From contig NZ_BMOE01000002.1 of the NCBI RefSeq assembly GCF_014646915.1, positions 62,844 to 126,843 of the forward strand: 64,000 nucleotides of DNA, given 5' to 3'. The first letter of the stretch is position 1; every line of letters begins with the position of its first letter. Position numbers and translations under genes: made by a program. The stretch comes from Deinococcus aquiradiocola (GTDB taxonomy: Bacteria > Deinococcota > Deinococci > Deinococcales > Deinococcaceae). This document shows positions 1 to 7,782 of this stretch, piece by piece. The notes under the pieces were generated by a model. It did not search any database and was not told the DNA's origin. It saw nothing but the letters and a program-made list of their open reading frames with translations.

Positions 1-2
1 CC

Positions 3-587
3 GTGAGCGTCGCCTTCGCGCTGCCGGTGTTCTCGCTGATGATGGCGCAGCTGGAGCAGACGTGGGCGTTCCTGGTGTTCCCGGGCCTCTTCATGGGGCT
101 GGCACTGGCGCTGGCGGTGTCGGTCACGCGTCAGGTGCGGTGGGCGCTCGTGCTGACGCTGCTCGTCGCGGCATTCCGGGCCATCAACTGGTACGGCGTT
201 CCGTGGGCGGACACCGTGTACGCCCACGCGCTCGGGTACACGCTGCGCGAGTCGGCGGAAGGGTACGCGTTCGTTCCGGCGCTGGCGCCGCTGCTCTCAC
301 CGCTGGTCGGGCTGGTCGTCACGGGCGTCCTGGCGTTCTGGCGGGCGCGGCGCTGGAACGCGCAGATCGGCATGGCGGCCGCGCTGGCCGTCACGGGACC
401 GCTGCTGTTCGTCGGTCATCCCTTCGTGCCCGTGACGCTGGACCCGGTGGTGCTCGCGGTCGGCGCGGCCGTGGCCGGAGCGGCCGGCTGGCTCGGCTGG
501 CAGCTGGGCGTCGTGATCCGCCACGCGAACCCGCGCCTGGAGCGGCGCGGCACGCAGGGCGTCACGTCCGGGACGGTGCGCCCGTGA
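3..587 (+). CDS. Multi-pass membrane protein, function unknown
   Basis: Very hydrophobic 194-residue protein with about five or six predicted membrane segments and no cofactor motif that I recognise. The start is the GTG at position 3. It sits in a GTGA stop/start overlap exactly like the junctions at 584, 1667 and 2041 of the same operon, so an upstream coupled gene probably lies just outside the window and this gene is probably complete. Its last codons overlap the next gene by four bases. Because it heads a cluster with two membrane-anchored exported proteins, a YtkA/FixH-like lipoprotein and a NosR/NapH-like polyferredoxin, a part in a membrane redox or metal-centre system is possible, but this is inferred only from context. 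An N-terminus further upstream cannot be excluded. Confidence 0.7.
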   Translation: MSVAFALPVFSLMMAQLEQTWAFLVFPGLFMGLALALAVSVTRQVRWALVLTLLVAAFRAINWYGVPWADTVYAHALGYTLRESAEGYAFVPALAPLLSPLVGLVVTGVLAFWRARRWNAQIGMAAALAVTGPLLFVGHPFVPVTLDPVVLAVGAAVAGAAGWLGWQLGVVIRHANPRLERRGTQGVTSGTVRP

Positions 588-1168
588 GGGGGGCACGCCG
601 CAGCGCGCTCGGCGCGTGCGTCCTGCTGGCGCTCACGGTGCCCGCCGCCGCGTCGGCCACCCCGGCCACCCCGGCCACGCCGACCACCCCTGCGGCCACG
701 GCGGTCCGCTTCGCGCCGAACGTCGTGCACACCGAGACCATGCGGGTGGGGGCGAGGGAGGTGTCCGTGCAGTTCACGGGCGACTGGCCGCCCCTGGCGC
801 AGAAATCGCTCGACATCATCTTCGCGCCGGGTCAGGGCACGCGAAACCTGCACGGCAGCTTCAGGGTGCTCGGACCGGACGGCCGGACGGAACTCGCGCA
901 GCCGTACCTGCCGCGTTACCCGCGCGACGCGCGCTACTGGGGTCTGGACTCCACCGCCATTCCCAGCCAGGGACCGCACCGGCTGGTGCTGACGATCGGG
1001 CAGGACTCCGGAACCCTGACGTTCCCGGTCGGTCCCGCCCCGGACGGTCCGCCCCGGCCGCTCATCACCCTGATGGCGCTGCTGCCCGCCCTGGGCGTCC
1101 TGCTGCTCGCGGTGCGCGCGTGGTGGCGGGTCCGGCCGCTGCGGCACGTCGACGCGAGGCGGCTGTGA
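584..1168 (+). CDS. Exported membrane-anchored protein, function unknown
   Basis: 194 residues. An N-terminal signal sequence with the core ACVLLALTVPAAASA is followed by a short Thr/Pro/Ala linker, a beta-rich extracytoplasmic domain (about residues 42-150), one C-terminal membrane helix (about 160-180) and a basic cytoplasmic tail. The topology resembles the CopC/YtkA-type periplasmic domains often found beside metalloenzyme genes, but I see no conserved copper ligands, so I do not name the family. The GTG start overlaps the preceding stop codon (GTGA), which implies translational coupling. The next gene begins ten bases downstream. Confidence 0.72.
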   Translation: MRGARRSALGACVLLALTVPAAASATPATPATPTTPAATAVRFAPNVVHTETMRVGAREVSVQFTGDWPPLAQKSLDIIFAPGQGTRNLHGSFRVLGPDGRTELAQPYLPRYPRDARYWGLDSTAIPSQGPHRLVLTIGQDSGTLTFPVGPAPDGPPRPLITLMALLPALGVLLLAVRAWWRVRPLRHVDARRL

Positions 1169-1178
1169 AGGGGCGGCT

Positions 1179-1670
1179 GTGACGGGGCCGCTTCGCGCGG
1201 CGGCCCTCGCCCTGACATTCGCGCTGGGCGTGGCGGGCGCGCACATCGTGCCGCTGGACGTGACCGTGTCCCGCGCCGGGGCGGGCATCGACGCCCGGGT
1301 CCGCAATCCCGACGGGACCGACCTGAGCGGCGTGCGGCTCGCGTACCGGCTCGGCCGCGACACGGCCCCCGTGCGCTTCGACGAGGTGCGGCCCGGCACG
1401 TACCGCTCGGCGGGACCGGTGCAGGTGCGGGCGGCCGGTCCCGTGACCCTGATCGACCGGACCTTCCCGGGCGAGGAGGCGGAGGTGCGCGTGACGACCG
1501 CCTGGCCGCCGCCCACGCCCACCTCCGCCAGGATTCCCGCGCGGCCGCTGCGCGGCGTGCCGGTGCAGCTCGGCCCGGAGATGCTGGTGCCGGTCGGGGT
1601 GGCCGTGGTGGGCGCCGTGGGGCTCGGGATCGCCGTGCGCCGCTCCGGGCGGCGGGGCGGGACGCCGTGA
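1179..1670 (+). CDS. Exported membrane-anchored protein, FixH-like context
   Basis: 163 residues with a signal sequence (about 1-21), a beta-sandwich-like extracytoplasmic part (about 25-125), one C-terminal membrane helix (about 135-155) and an Arg-rich tail. The layout is the same as in the preceding gene, so the two may be distant paralogues. The GTG start is preceded by a G-rich stretch (AGGGG at 1169-1173) that can serve as ribosome-binding site, and the stop overlaps the next GTG. A phrase of the type 'R-NPDGTDLSGV' suggests a FixH/YtkA-like fold, but identity is too low to be certain from reading alone. Confidence 0.7.
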   Translation: MTGPLRAAALALTFALGVAGAHIVPLDVTVSRAGAGIDARVRNPDGTDLSGVRLAYRLGRDTAPVRFDEVRPGTYRSAGPVQVRAAGPVTLIDRTFPGEEAEVRVTTAWPPPTPTSARIPARPLRGVPVQLGPEMLVPVGVAVVGAVGLGIAVRRSGRRGGTP

Positions 1671-2044
1671 GTGCCCGGCGTTCTCCGGCCCTGATCCTGC
1701 TGCTCGCGTCGCTGCTCGTCGCGTGCGCGCGGCCTGGCACGGCTCCGCTGCAGCTGAGCCGCGTGGACGCCGCCGCCCTCCGCACGGGCGGGACGGCCGA
1801 CCTGCGGCTGCGTGTCCGGGACGTGAACGGCGCGCCCGTGCAGGCGACGCACCTGACGGCGCACGCCGACATGCTGCACCCCGGCATGCCCAGCGTTCCC
1901 GGACGGGTGAGCGCCAACGCGGACGGGACCGTGACCGTGAGCGGGCTGGCGCTCGGCATGGCGGGCGACTGGGTCCTGACGGTCCGTACCGACACGCCCG
2001 GAGGTGAACGCGAGGGACAGGTGGCGTTCACCGTCCGCCCGTGA
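1667..2044 (+). CDS. YtkA/FixH-like lipoprotein
   Basis: 125 residues. The N-terminus is a lipoprotein signal with a lipobox-like LLVAC, which predicts a lipid-anchored Cys near residue 20. The mature part is a small beta domain with the MLHPGMP motif around residues 66-72, which is typical of YtkA/FixH-like domains and could ligate copper through His and Met. Such proteins are associated with metallation or assembly of membrane oxidases and related copper systems. Both ends overlap neighbours by GTGA, so it is translated as part of the same coupled operon. Family assignment is fairly good. The metal role is inferred. Confidence 0.75.
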   Translation: MSARRSPALILLLASLLVACARPGTAPLQLSRVDAAALRTGGTADLRLRVRDVNGAPVQATHLTAHADMLHPGMPSVPGRVSANADGTVTVSGLALGMAGDWVLTVRTDTPGGEREGQVAFTVRP

Positions 2045-3513
2045 CGACCCGCCCCGGCGTCCGCCCGGACCTGCTGCGCCTCCCGCTCGTGCGGGGACTG
2101 GTCCGGTGGCGGTATGCGCGCGCGCTGCTGCAGGTGCCGCTGCTGCTGCTGGCCGTGCTGGCCGTGTACGACGGGTTCACCGGTTCGGTCCTGCCGGGCC
2201 TGAACGTGGCGACCGTCAGCGTCTGGGTGCACTACCGGGGCCTGCTCGTGATCGCGCTCGCGCTGATGGGCAACCTCTTCTGCGCCGCGTGCCCGCTCAT
2301 GCTGCTCCGCGCGCCCACGAACTGGCTGCGGCGGCATCTCGGGACGCGCCAGTGGCCCCGCCCACTGCGGAACAGGTACCTCACGCTCGGGCTGACGCTG
2401 GCGTTCCTGTACACCTACGAGGCGGCGCAGCTGTGGGCCAGTCCGGGCATCACGGCCGCGCTCATCGTGGGGTACTTCCTGGCGCTCCTCTTGACGGACG
2501 CTGTGTTCCCGGCAGGGACCTTCTGCCGGTACGTCTGCCCGCTCGGGAACTTCAACATGCTGCTGAGCGGCGTGTCGCCCACCATGATCCAGGCCCGCGA
2601 CCCGGACGTGTGCCGCACCTGCACCGGGAAGGAGTGCGTGAACGGCGCACCCTCGCGGCCCACCGGCGGGATCGACGTGCAGGGCCTGCAGGTCCTCCCG
2701 ATGCTGCAGGCGGCAGGCGAGCACGCCCGGCCCGCCCGGGTCCCCGCACCGACACCCGCATCCGCGTCCCGGCGGCCCGGCTGCGAGACGCGGCTGTACG
2801 TGCCGACCATCCGGAGCAACCACGACTGCACCCTCTGCCTGAACTGCGTGCGCGCCTGCCCTCACGACAACGTGGCGCTGGTCCTGCGGTCGCCGCTGCA
2901 CGAGACGACCCGGCGCCTCCCGAAGCGCGACACGGCCCTCGCCCTGCTCGTCCTGGCATGGGGCGGAATCGTGAACGCCTTCGCCATGACGCCGCCCTTC
3001 ACGCTCCTGCTGGACCGCCTTTCGGCGTGGCTCGGCAGCATGAACGTGCCGCTGCTGCTCGTCCCGGCCCTGCTGGGCCTGATCGGGGCCGGAGTCGCGG
3101 TCAGCGTCCTGGCCGCCCGGCTGGCGCGCGTGTCGTTCCGGCACGCCGGGCCGGTCCTGCTGCCCGCCTCGCTCGCCGTGTGGGGCGGGCACTACCTGTA
3201 CCACTTCCTGCTGGGTGCGGGCACGCTGTGGCCGGCCGTGAGCGCGGCGCTCGCCCGGCTGGGCCTGCCGCTGCCTGAAGGGCCGCCCGCCTCCGTCCCC
3301 GTCGCGGATCAGGCCTTCGTGTGGCAGCTGACCCTCTGCGAGATCGCCCTGGCAGCCGCCCTCTGGAGTGTCCGGGCGCGCGTCCGGACAGCCATGCAGG
3401 TGGCAGGCGGGGAGGGCGTGCGCGCGTGGCCGCTGTTCGCGCTGTGCCTGCTGTACGTGGGTCTGGCCGTGTGGGTGTTCTCCCTGCCGATGCAGGTCCG
3501 CGCCGGACTCTGA
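2041..3513 (+). CDS. NosR/NapH-like membrane polyferredoxin
   Basis: 490 residues with about ten membrane helices and several Fe-S motifs: CAAC (81-84), CRYVCP (162-167), CRTC with a further Cys at 199, and the classic ferredoxin pattern CTLCLNCVRACP (263-274). This is the NosR C-terminal/NapH/CcoG-like group that passes electrons between the quinone pool or cytoplasm and a periplasmic metalloenzyme. Residues about 204-245 (Pro/Ala-rich) look like an insertion between the second cluster and the GCETRLYVP stretch that normally follows closely. The GTG start overlaps the lipoprotein stop. The partner enzyme is probably encoded upstream of the window. NosH/NosR-like and general YccM-like roles are both possible. 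Confidence 0.8.
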   Translation: MTTRPGVRPDLLRLPLVRGLVRWRYARALLQVPLLLLAVLAVYDGFTGSVLPGLNVATVSVWVHYRGLLVIALALMGNLFCAACPLMLLRAPTNWLRRHLGTRQWPRPLRNRYLTLGLTLAFLYTYEAAQLWASPGITAALIVGYFLALLLTDAVFPAGTFCRYVCPLGNFNMLLSGVSPTMIQARDPDVCRTCTGKECVNGAPSRPTGGIDVQGLQVLPMLQAAGEHARPARVPAPTPASASRRPGCETRLYVPTIRSNHDCTLCLNCVRACPHDNVALVLRSPLHETTRRLPKRDTALALLVLAWGGIVNAFAMTPPFTLLLDRLSAWLGSMNVPLLLVPALLGLIGAGVAVSVLAARLARVSFRHAGPVLLPASLAVWGGHYLYHFLLGAGTLWPAVSAALARLGLPLPEGPPASVPVADQAFVWQLTLCEIALAAALWSVRARVRTAMQVAGGEGVRAWPLFALCLLYVGLAVWVFSLPMQVRAGL

Positions 3514-3568
3514 GGCGCGGCCCACTCCGACGAGAAGAAGGTCCCACACTGCGGAAGGAGCGCCTCAG
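3510..3568. terminator. Inverted repeat between convergent genes
   Basis: CTGAGGCGC (3510-3518) and GCGCCTCAG (3560-3568) form a perfect 9-bp inverted repeat. Each arm contains the stop codon of one of the two convergent genes. The long 41-base loop makes it a weak terminator, but the symmetric position suggests a bidirectional end signal. Confidence 0.4.
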
Positions 3569-4431
3569 GGGGCCGTACCGACCGGTGTCGCGCGGGCCGG
3601 AGGTTCCGGGAGGAAACTCAGGGCGATCAGGGCGAGGCCCGTCCACTGCACGGCGCTGAGCGTGTGGCCCTGCAGCAGGTCGATCGCGATGGCGGTCGCG
3701 GGACTCAGGCGCGTGAGCAGGGACACCTGAACCGGCGTGGAGTGCCGGATGGCCCGGAACCACAGGGCGTACGCGAGTGCCGTCGTGACGACGACCAGGT
3801 AGGCGAGGAGTGGCCACTGCACGCCGACCGGCAGGGCCGGGACGCCCTCGGTGAGCAGGGCGGCGGGCACGAGCATCAGGCCGCCCCAGGTGAGCTGCCA
3901 CGCGGTGACGGTCAGCGTGGAGGTGCCGGGCGGCGTGCCGTACCTGCTGCTCAGCACGTATCCGGCGGACGCCGAGGCGACGCTGACGAGCCCGGCGATC
4001 ACGCCCAGGGGGTCCATGTGTGCCCCTGGTCCGAGGACCAGCAGCGACACGCCGAGCAGGCCGCACAGGGCCGCGCCGAGCACGTGCCGGGTGGGGGTGC
4101 GGTGCTGGGCGAGCAGGCCCCAGGCGATGATCAGGAGCGGTCCGACGGCACCGATCGTGGCGGCGACCCCCCCGGTCAGGCGGCTCGCGCTGAGGAAGAG
4201 GGTGCTGAAGAACAGCCCGAAATTCAGTGTGCCGAGCAGCAGGCTCTTCCACCACCACGCGCCGCGCGGGAGTTCACGGGCCACGATCAGCAGCAGCAGT
4301 CCGGCCAGCAGGGCGCGCAGCATGGCGACCGTGACGGGTCCCAGTGGTGCGAGCTGGCCCAGCACGAGGTAGCTCGTTCCCCAGCTGAGCGGGGCGAGCG
4401 CGGCGAGTGTGAGCGGGTGAATACGCTTCAT
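3565..4431 (-). CDS. EamA-family (DMT) transporter
   Basis: 288 residues with ten hydrophobic segments arranged as two EamA repeats. The start MKRIHPLTLAALAPLSWGTSY is typical of drug/metabolite exporters of the YdcZ/RhaT/EamA type. The family exports amino acids, nucleosides or drugs, and the substrate cannot be read from sequence. It is transcribed away from a MarR regulator across a 62-bp AT-rich gap, the usual layout for a repressor that controls its divergent exporter. On this strand TAAAAT (4445-4440) lies eight bases before the ATG and may be its -10 element. Confidence 0.88.
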   Translation of the reverse strand: MKRIHPLTLAALAPLSWGTSYLVLGQLAPLGPVTVAMLRALLAGLLLLIVARELPRGAWWWKSLLLGTLNFGLFFSTLFLSASRLTGGVAATIGAVGPLLIIAWGLLAQHRTPTRHVLGAALCGLLGVSLLVLGPGAHMDPLGVIAGLVSVASASAGYVLSSRYGTPPGTSTLTVTAWQLTWGGLMLVPAALLTEGVPALPVGVQWPLLAYLVVVTTALAYALWFRAIRHSTPVQVSLLTRLSPATAIAIDLLQGHTLSAVQWTGLALIALSFLPEPPARATPVGTAP

Positions 4432-4493
4432 TCCAAAAAATTTTATATCTAAAATATCTGAAGGGCAACCACACGGCCCGCTACACTGCCCGC
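4432..4493. promoter_or_regulatory. Divergent promoter and likely MarR operator
   Basis: This AT-rich island in GC-rich DNA contains a perfect inverted repeat, ATTTTA (4440-4445) and TAAAAT (4450-4455) with a 4-bp spacer, plus overlapping ATAT-rich half sites. It overlaps the probable exporter -10. TACACT (4482-4487) ends six bases before the MarR ATG, predicting a leaderless regulator mRNA. A MarR dimer bound here would repress the exporter and perhaps itself. Confidence 0.6.
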
Positions 4494-5000
4494 ATGTCCA
4501 CCCTCGCCCTGCTCGACCGCATCCGGCGTGACTGGAAGGACCGCGAACCGCAGCTGCACACCGCGCCCATGTTGACCTTCATCACGCTGGCCCGTGCCCA
4601 GGCCCTGCTCGGGGAGGCCGTCCGCAGCACCGCCGCGCACGCCGGCCTGACCTCTGCCACCCGCGACCTGCTGTTCAGCCTGTACCGGTCCTCCCCGGAG
4701 GGCGGCCTCACCGCCGGTGAACTCGCGGCCCTGCTGGCCGTGTCGCCCGCCACCGTCACGGGCAGCACCGACCGCCTCGAAGCGCGCGGGCTGCTCACCC
4801 GCACCCTCGACCCGGACGACCGCCGATCGTGGCGCATCGCTCTCACCGCGGCCGGACAGGCACTGGTGCAGGCGCATCTGTCCGAACACCTCGCCTTCGA
4901 GGAACGCCTGCTCTCTCCGCTGACGCAGGACGAGATCACGACCCTGGAAACCCTGCTGCGGAAACTCATCCTGCACGCCGAAGCGGAAGGACTCGTCTGA
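4494..5000 (+). CDS. MarR-family transcriptional regulator
   Basis: 168 residues. The winged-helix region spans about residues 65-125: helix-turn-helix LTAGELAALLAVSPATVTG, then the wing with the MarR signature DPDDRRSWRIALTAAG. N- and C-terminal helices would form the dimer interface. A TACACT hexamer ends six bases before the ATG, so the start is well supported and the transcript is probably leaderless. It is divergent from the EamA exporter, which is the likely target. The ligand is unknown. The stop is followed after 17 bases by a GNAT gene on the same strand, possibly co-transcribed. Confidence 0.9.
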   Translation: MSTLALLDRIRRDWKDREPQLHTAPMLTFITLARAQALLGEAVRSTAAHAGLTSATRDLLFSLYRSSPEGGLTAGELAALLAVSPATVTGSTDRLEARGLLTRTLDPDDRRSWRIALTAAGQALVQAHLSEHLAFEERLLSPLTQDEITTLETLLRKLILHAEAEGLV

Positions 5001-5017
5001 ACGGCATTCCGTGCGGG

Positions 5018-5479
5018 GTGCGTCCCGTCCTGCCGTCCGACGCGTGGACCGTCGCCCTGCACCGGTACCCGGAGGAGATGGATGCGGCAGAGCGGGGCGT
5101 GTACGCGGCCTGGGTGGAGGGCACGGTGCGGCGGGGCGCATACCTGGGGTTCCTGGCGGTGACAGGCGCAGCGGGGCAGGAGGTGGTGACGGCGGGCGCG
5201 GGCCTGACCCTGCTGGAGTGGGGGCCGAGCCGGGGGGATCCTCAGCCGCTGCGGGCGCGTCTGGTGAACGTGTGGACGCATCCGGAGTGGCGGCGGCGCG
5301 GGCTGGCGCGGACGCTGGTGTCGGCGTGCCTGGACGCGGCCGTGGACCGGGGGGTGACGCGGGTGAGTGTGGGGAGCAGCGTGATGGCGCGCGGGCTGTA
5401 CGAGGGACTGGGGTTCCGCGCGAGCGGGCACGAGCTGGGCGTGCTGCTGCCGGGGGCCGGGGAGCGGACGGGCGGCTGA
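5018..5479 (+). CDS. GNAT-family N-acetyltransferase
   Basis: About 153 residues. The acetyl-CoA-binding core is clear: a beta strand VNVWTHPEW followed by RRRGLARTL (the R/Q-x-x-G-x-G/A loop), then a helix and VSVGSSVMARGLYEGLGF, the usual GNAT motif A/B ending. I chose GTG 5018, the first start in this frame after the MarR stop. The open frame extends further upstream but there it overlaps the MarR gene out of frame. The target is unknown. Co-occurrence with an exporter and a MarR regulator hints at a small resistance or detoxification set, which is inference. Confidence 0.75.
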   Translation: MRPVLPSDAWTVALHRYPEEMDAAERGVYAAWVEGTVRRGAYLGFLAVTGAAGQEVVTAGAGLTLLEWGPSRGDPQPLRARLVNVWTHPEWRRRGLARTLVSACLDAAVDRGVTRVSVGSSVMARGLYEGLGFRASGHELGVLLPGAGERTGG

Positions 5480-5517
5480 GCGGGGAGGTGGAGCAGGAGC
5501 GGGAAGGGGGGGGCGTC

Positions 5518-5562
5518 TTGACAGTGGGTGGTGCGGTCCATACACTGGAGTTAATCGCTTAA
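5518..5562 (+). promoter_or_regulatory. rbs promoter with RbsR operator 1
   Basis: Near-consensus sigma-70 promoter: TTGACA (5518-5523), a 17-bp spacer and TACACT (5541-5546). TTAATCGCTTAA (5551-5562) follows at the predicted transcription start. It matches the perfect palindrome upstream of rbsD in 11 of 12 positions, so it is probably the autoregulatory operator of the LacI-type RbsR. Confidence 0.8.
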
Positions 5563-5622
5563 CCCACAACCCGCTTTTCCTCTCAATATCTCCAGGCACA
5601 CCGTCCTGGAGCGGAGTTTCCC

Positions 5623-6678
5623 TTGCAGACCCGCAGCAGAATCACCATGGCCGACGTGGCCCGCGAGGCCGGTGTCTCCACCGCCACCGTATCCTTCGTG
5701 CTCAACAACACGAAAGCCGTGACGCCCGCCGTGCAGGCCCGCGTCGAGGCGGCCGTGCAGGCGCTCGGGTACCGGCCCTCGCACGCCGCGCAGGCCCTGC
5801 GGACGGGACGCAGCCTCGCGCTCGGCCTGATCATCCCCGACCTCACCAACCCCTTCTTCCCGAAACTCGCGCAGGACATCGAACAGGAGGCGCGCACCCG
5901 CGGGTACGCGGTGCTGCTCGCCGACTCGCACGACGACCCCGCCCTGCAGCAGGAGCATCTCGGCACGCTTGCCCAGCGCGGCGTGGACGTGCTGCTCGTC
6001 GTGCCCGCCGTCGGCACGGACGACACCCTCACGGCCGACGTGCCGCTCATCGCCATCGACCGCGCCGCGGGCGACACGCCCCTCGTGCACAGCGACAAAC
6101 GCCAGGGCGGGCAGATCGCCGCGCAGCACCTGCTGGACCTCGGGCACCGCGAGTTCGCCGTGCTGGCGGGCCCGTCCCGTCACGGCGGGGTGGGGGAGAG
6201 GGTACGCGGCATGCTCGGCACCCTGGAACGCGCGGGCGTACCGGTCCGGAAAGGCCGCATCTACGAGAGCGACTACAGCCTCCTGGCGGGCCGCGAGGGC
6301 GCGCGTCACCTGCTGCAGACCGCGCCGGGCTTCACGGCCCTGCTCGCCGCGAACGACACGCTGGCCCTCGGCGCGCTGAGTGCCCTGACCGAGGCGGGCA
6401 TCACCGTGCCGGGGCAGGTGTCGCTCGTCGGCTTCGACGATATCCCGTGGTCGGCGCTGAGCGCGCCGTCCCTCACCACCGTCCGGCAGGACACGCGGCA
6501 GATGGCGCGGCAGGCCATCGAACTCGCGCTGCAGACGGTCAACGCTCCGCAGGTCGCGCCGCTCCCGGTCGGCACGACACTGACGGTGCGCGGATCGACC
6601 GCGCCCGTCACCACCCCCGGCCCCCTTCCTCCCGGTCCTCTTCCCGACCCTGGGCACCGTCCACTGGAGAACGCATGA
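5623..6678 (+). CDS. rbsR: LacI-family ribose operon repressor
   Basis: 351 residues. The N-terminal LacI helix-turn-helix (TMADVAREAGVSTATVSFVLN, about residues 8-28) and hinge (ALGYRPSHAAQALRTG) precede a periplasmic-binding-protein-like effector domain (about 60-330), followed by a Pro-rich tail. TTG 5623 has a purine-rich ribosome-binding stretch upstream. ATG 5647 is an alternative that would trim eight residues without touching the helix-turn-helix. First gene of the ribose cluster, transcribed from a strong promoter overlapped by a presumed RbsR operator, so self-repression relieved by ribose is likely. The assignment as RbsR rests on context. Confidence 0.9.
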   Translation: MQTRSRITMADVAREAGVSTATVSFVLNNTKAVTPAVQARVEAAVQALGYRPSHAAQALRTGRSLALGLIIPDLTNPFFPKLAQDIEQEARTRGYAVLLADSHDDPALQQEHLGTLAQRGVDVLLVVPAVGTDDTLTADVPLIAIDRAAGDTPLVHSDKRQGGQIAAQHLLDLGHREFAVLAGPSRHGGVGERVRGMLGTLERAGVPVRKGRIYESDYSLLAGREGARHLLQTAPGFTALLAANDTLALGALSALTEAGITVPGQVSLVGFDDIPWSALSAPSLTTVRQDTRQMARQAIELALQTVNAPQVAPLPVGTTLTVRGSTAPVTTPGPLPPGPLPDPGHRPLENA

Positions 6679-6758
6679 ACAGCAGCGCCACCCCACCCGC
6701 CCACGCCCGGCAAGTGCCGAGGAACGCGCAGGATGTCCGCCCCCCGAGGGCCGCGTGA
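6675..6758 (+). CDS. 27-codon coupling mini-ORF between rbsR and rbsK
   Basis: ATG 6675 overlaps the rbsR stop as ATGA, and the TGA (6756-6758) overlaps the rbsK start as GTGA. The frame encodes 27 residues rich in Ala, Pro and Arg with no recognisable domain. The double overlap suggests that ribosomes are handed from rbsR through this frame to rbsK, rather than that the peptide has its own job. The overlap could be chance in GC-rich DNA. Confidence 0.35.
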   Translation: MNSSATPPAHARQVPRNAQDVRPPRAA

Positions 6759-7678
6759 TCCTGGTCGCCGGCAGTGCCAACATCGACTTCGTGACGCAGG
6801 TCGCGCATATCCCCGCGCCGGGCGAGACGGTCCTCGGCGGCGACTACCGCCTCTCGCCGGGCGGGAAGGGCGCGAACCAGGCGGTCGCCTGTGCCCGCGC
6901 GGGGCAGCCGGGCGCGGCGGGCGTGACGTTCCTCGGGGCGCTCGGGCACGACGCGTTCGCGGACACCCTGCGCGCGTCCCTGGCGGGCAGCGGCGTGGTC
7001 GACCGGACGCTGCTGCTGGACCGGCCGACCGGCGCGGCCTTCATCAGCGTGTCAGGCGCGGGGGAGAACGCCATCACGGTCGCGTCCGGCGCGAACGCCG
7101 CGCTGCTGCCGGAGCACCTTCCGTCCCTGCAGGGCGTGACGCACATGGTGCTGCAGCTGGAAGTCCCGCCGCAGACGGTGGACGCGTACGCGGCAGCGGC
7201 GCGGGCGGCGGGCGCGCAGGTGATCCTGAACGCCGCCCCGATGCGGGCGCTGAGCGCGGACCTGCTGCGGAACGTGGACCTGCTCGTGGTGAACGAGGGC
7301 GAACTGCGGCAGCTGCTGTCCGGGTCGGGCCTGGAGGCAGGCGGACCGGACCTGCACGCGCAGCTCGCAGCGGCGCTGGACCTGGGGCCGTCGGCGGTGC
7401 TGGTGACGCTGGGCGAGCGCGGCAGTCTCGCCGCGCGGCGCGTGGAAGGCAGCCTCTCGCTGACCGAGGTGCCGCCGCATCCGGTGCGGGTCGTGGACAC
7501 CACCGGGGCGGGCGACACGTACGTGGGCGTGCTGGTGTCGGCGCTCAGCGAGGGCCTGCCGCTGGAGCGGGCGATGCGGCGCGCGAGCGTCGGGGCGGCG
7601 CTGGCCTGCACCCGCGAGGGCGCGCAGCCGAGCATGCCGCTGCGCGCGGAGATCGAGGCGGCCATGAGTTCACCGTAG
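6755..7678 (+). CDS. rbsK: Ribokinase
   Basis: 307 residues of the PfkB family. It phosphorylates ribose to ribose 5-phosphate with ATP in the cytoplasm. The first PfkB signature is seen as GGKGANQA (residues 36-43) and the second as DTTGAGDTYVG (about 248-258), with the catalytic Asp in GAGD. The N-terminus VAGSANIDFV is the usual ribokinase start with the substrate-binding N-x-D. The GTG start overlaps the mini-ORF stop. It lies upstream of the second operator, so basal expression from the rbsR promoter is separated from the importer genes. Confidence 0.95.
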   Translation: MILVAGSANIDFVTQVAHIPAPGETVLGGDYRLSPGGKGANQAVACARAGQPGAAGVTFLGALGHDAFADTLRASLAGSGVVDRTLLLDRPTGAAFISVSGAGENAITVASGANAALLPEHLPSLQGVTHMVLQLEVPPQTVDAYAAAARAAGAQVILNAAPMRALSADLLRNVDLLVVNEGELRQLLSGSGLEAGGPDLHAQLAAALDLGPSAVLVTLGERGSLAARRVEGSLSLTEVPPHPVRVVDTTGAGDTYVGVLVSALSEGLPLERAMRRASVGAALACTREGAQPSMPLRAEIEAAMSSP

Positions 7679-7738
7679 CGGAACCGGGCCAGTGTCCCGG
7701 TCCACCTGCACAGACACACTACCAGCCCACGCCACAGG

Positions 7739-7752
7739 GTTAATCGATTAAC
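7739..7752 (+). promoter_or_regulatory. RbsR operator 2 upstream of rbsD
   Basis: GTTAATCGATTAAC is a perfect 14-bp palindrome 30 bp before the rbsD start and matches the element at 5551-5562. It is the expected LacI-type operator for the rbsDACB unit. I do not see a convincing -35/-10 pair around it. Confidence 0.75.
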
Positions 7753-7782
7753 TCACGCTTTCCATTCCCAGACAGGAGCACC

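Noticed and set aside
934..3549. Long antisense open frames such as an 871-codon frame opposite the first operon, and many similar ones across the window
   Set aside because: High GC at third codon positions opens the opposite strand. They overlap recognised genes, have no family motifs and are Arg/Pro/Gly-rich.
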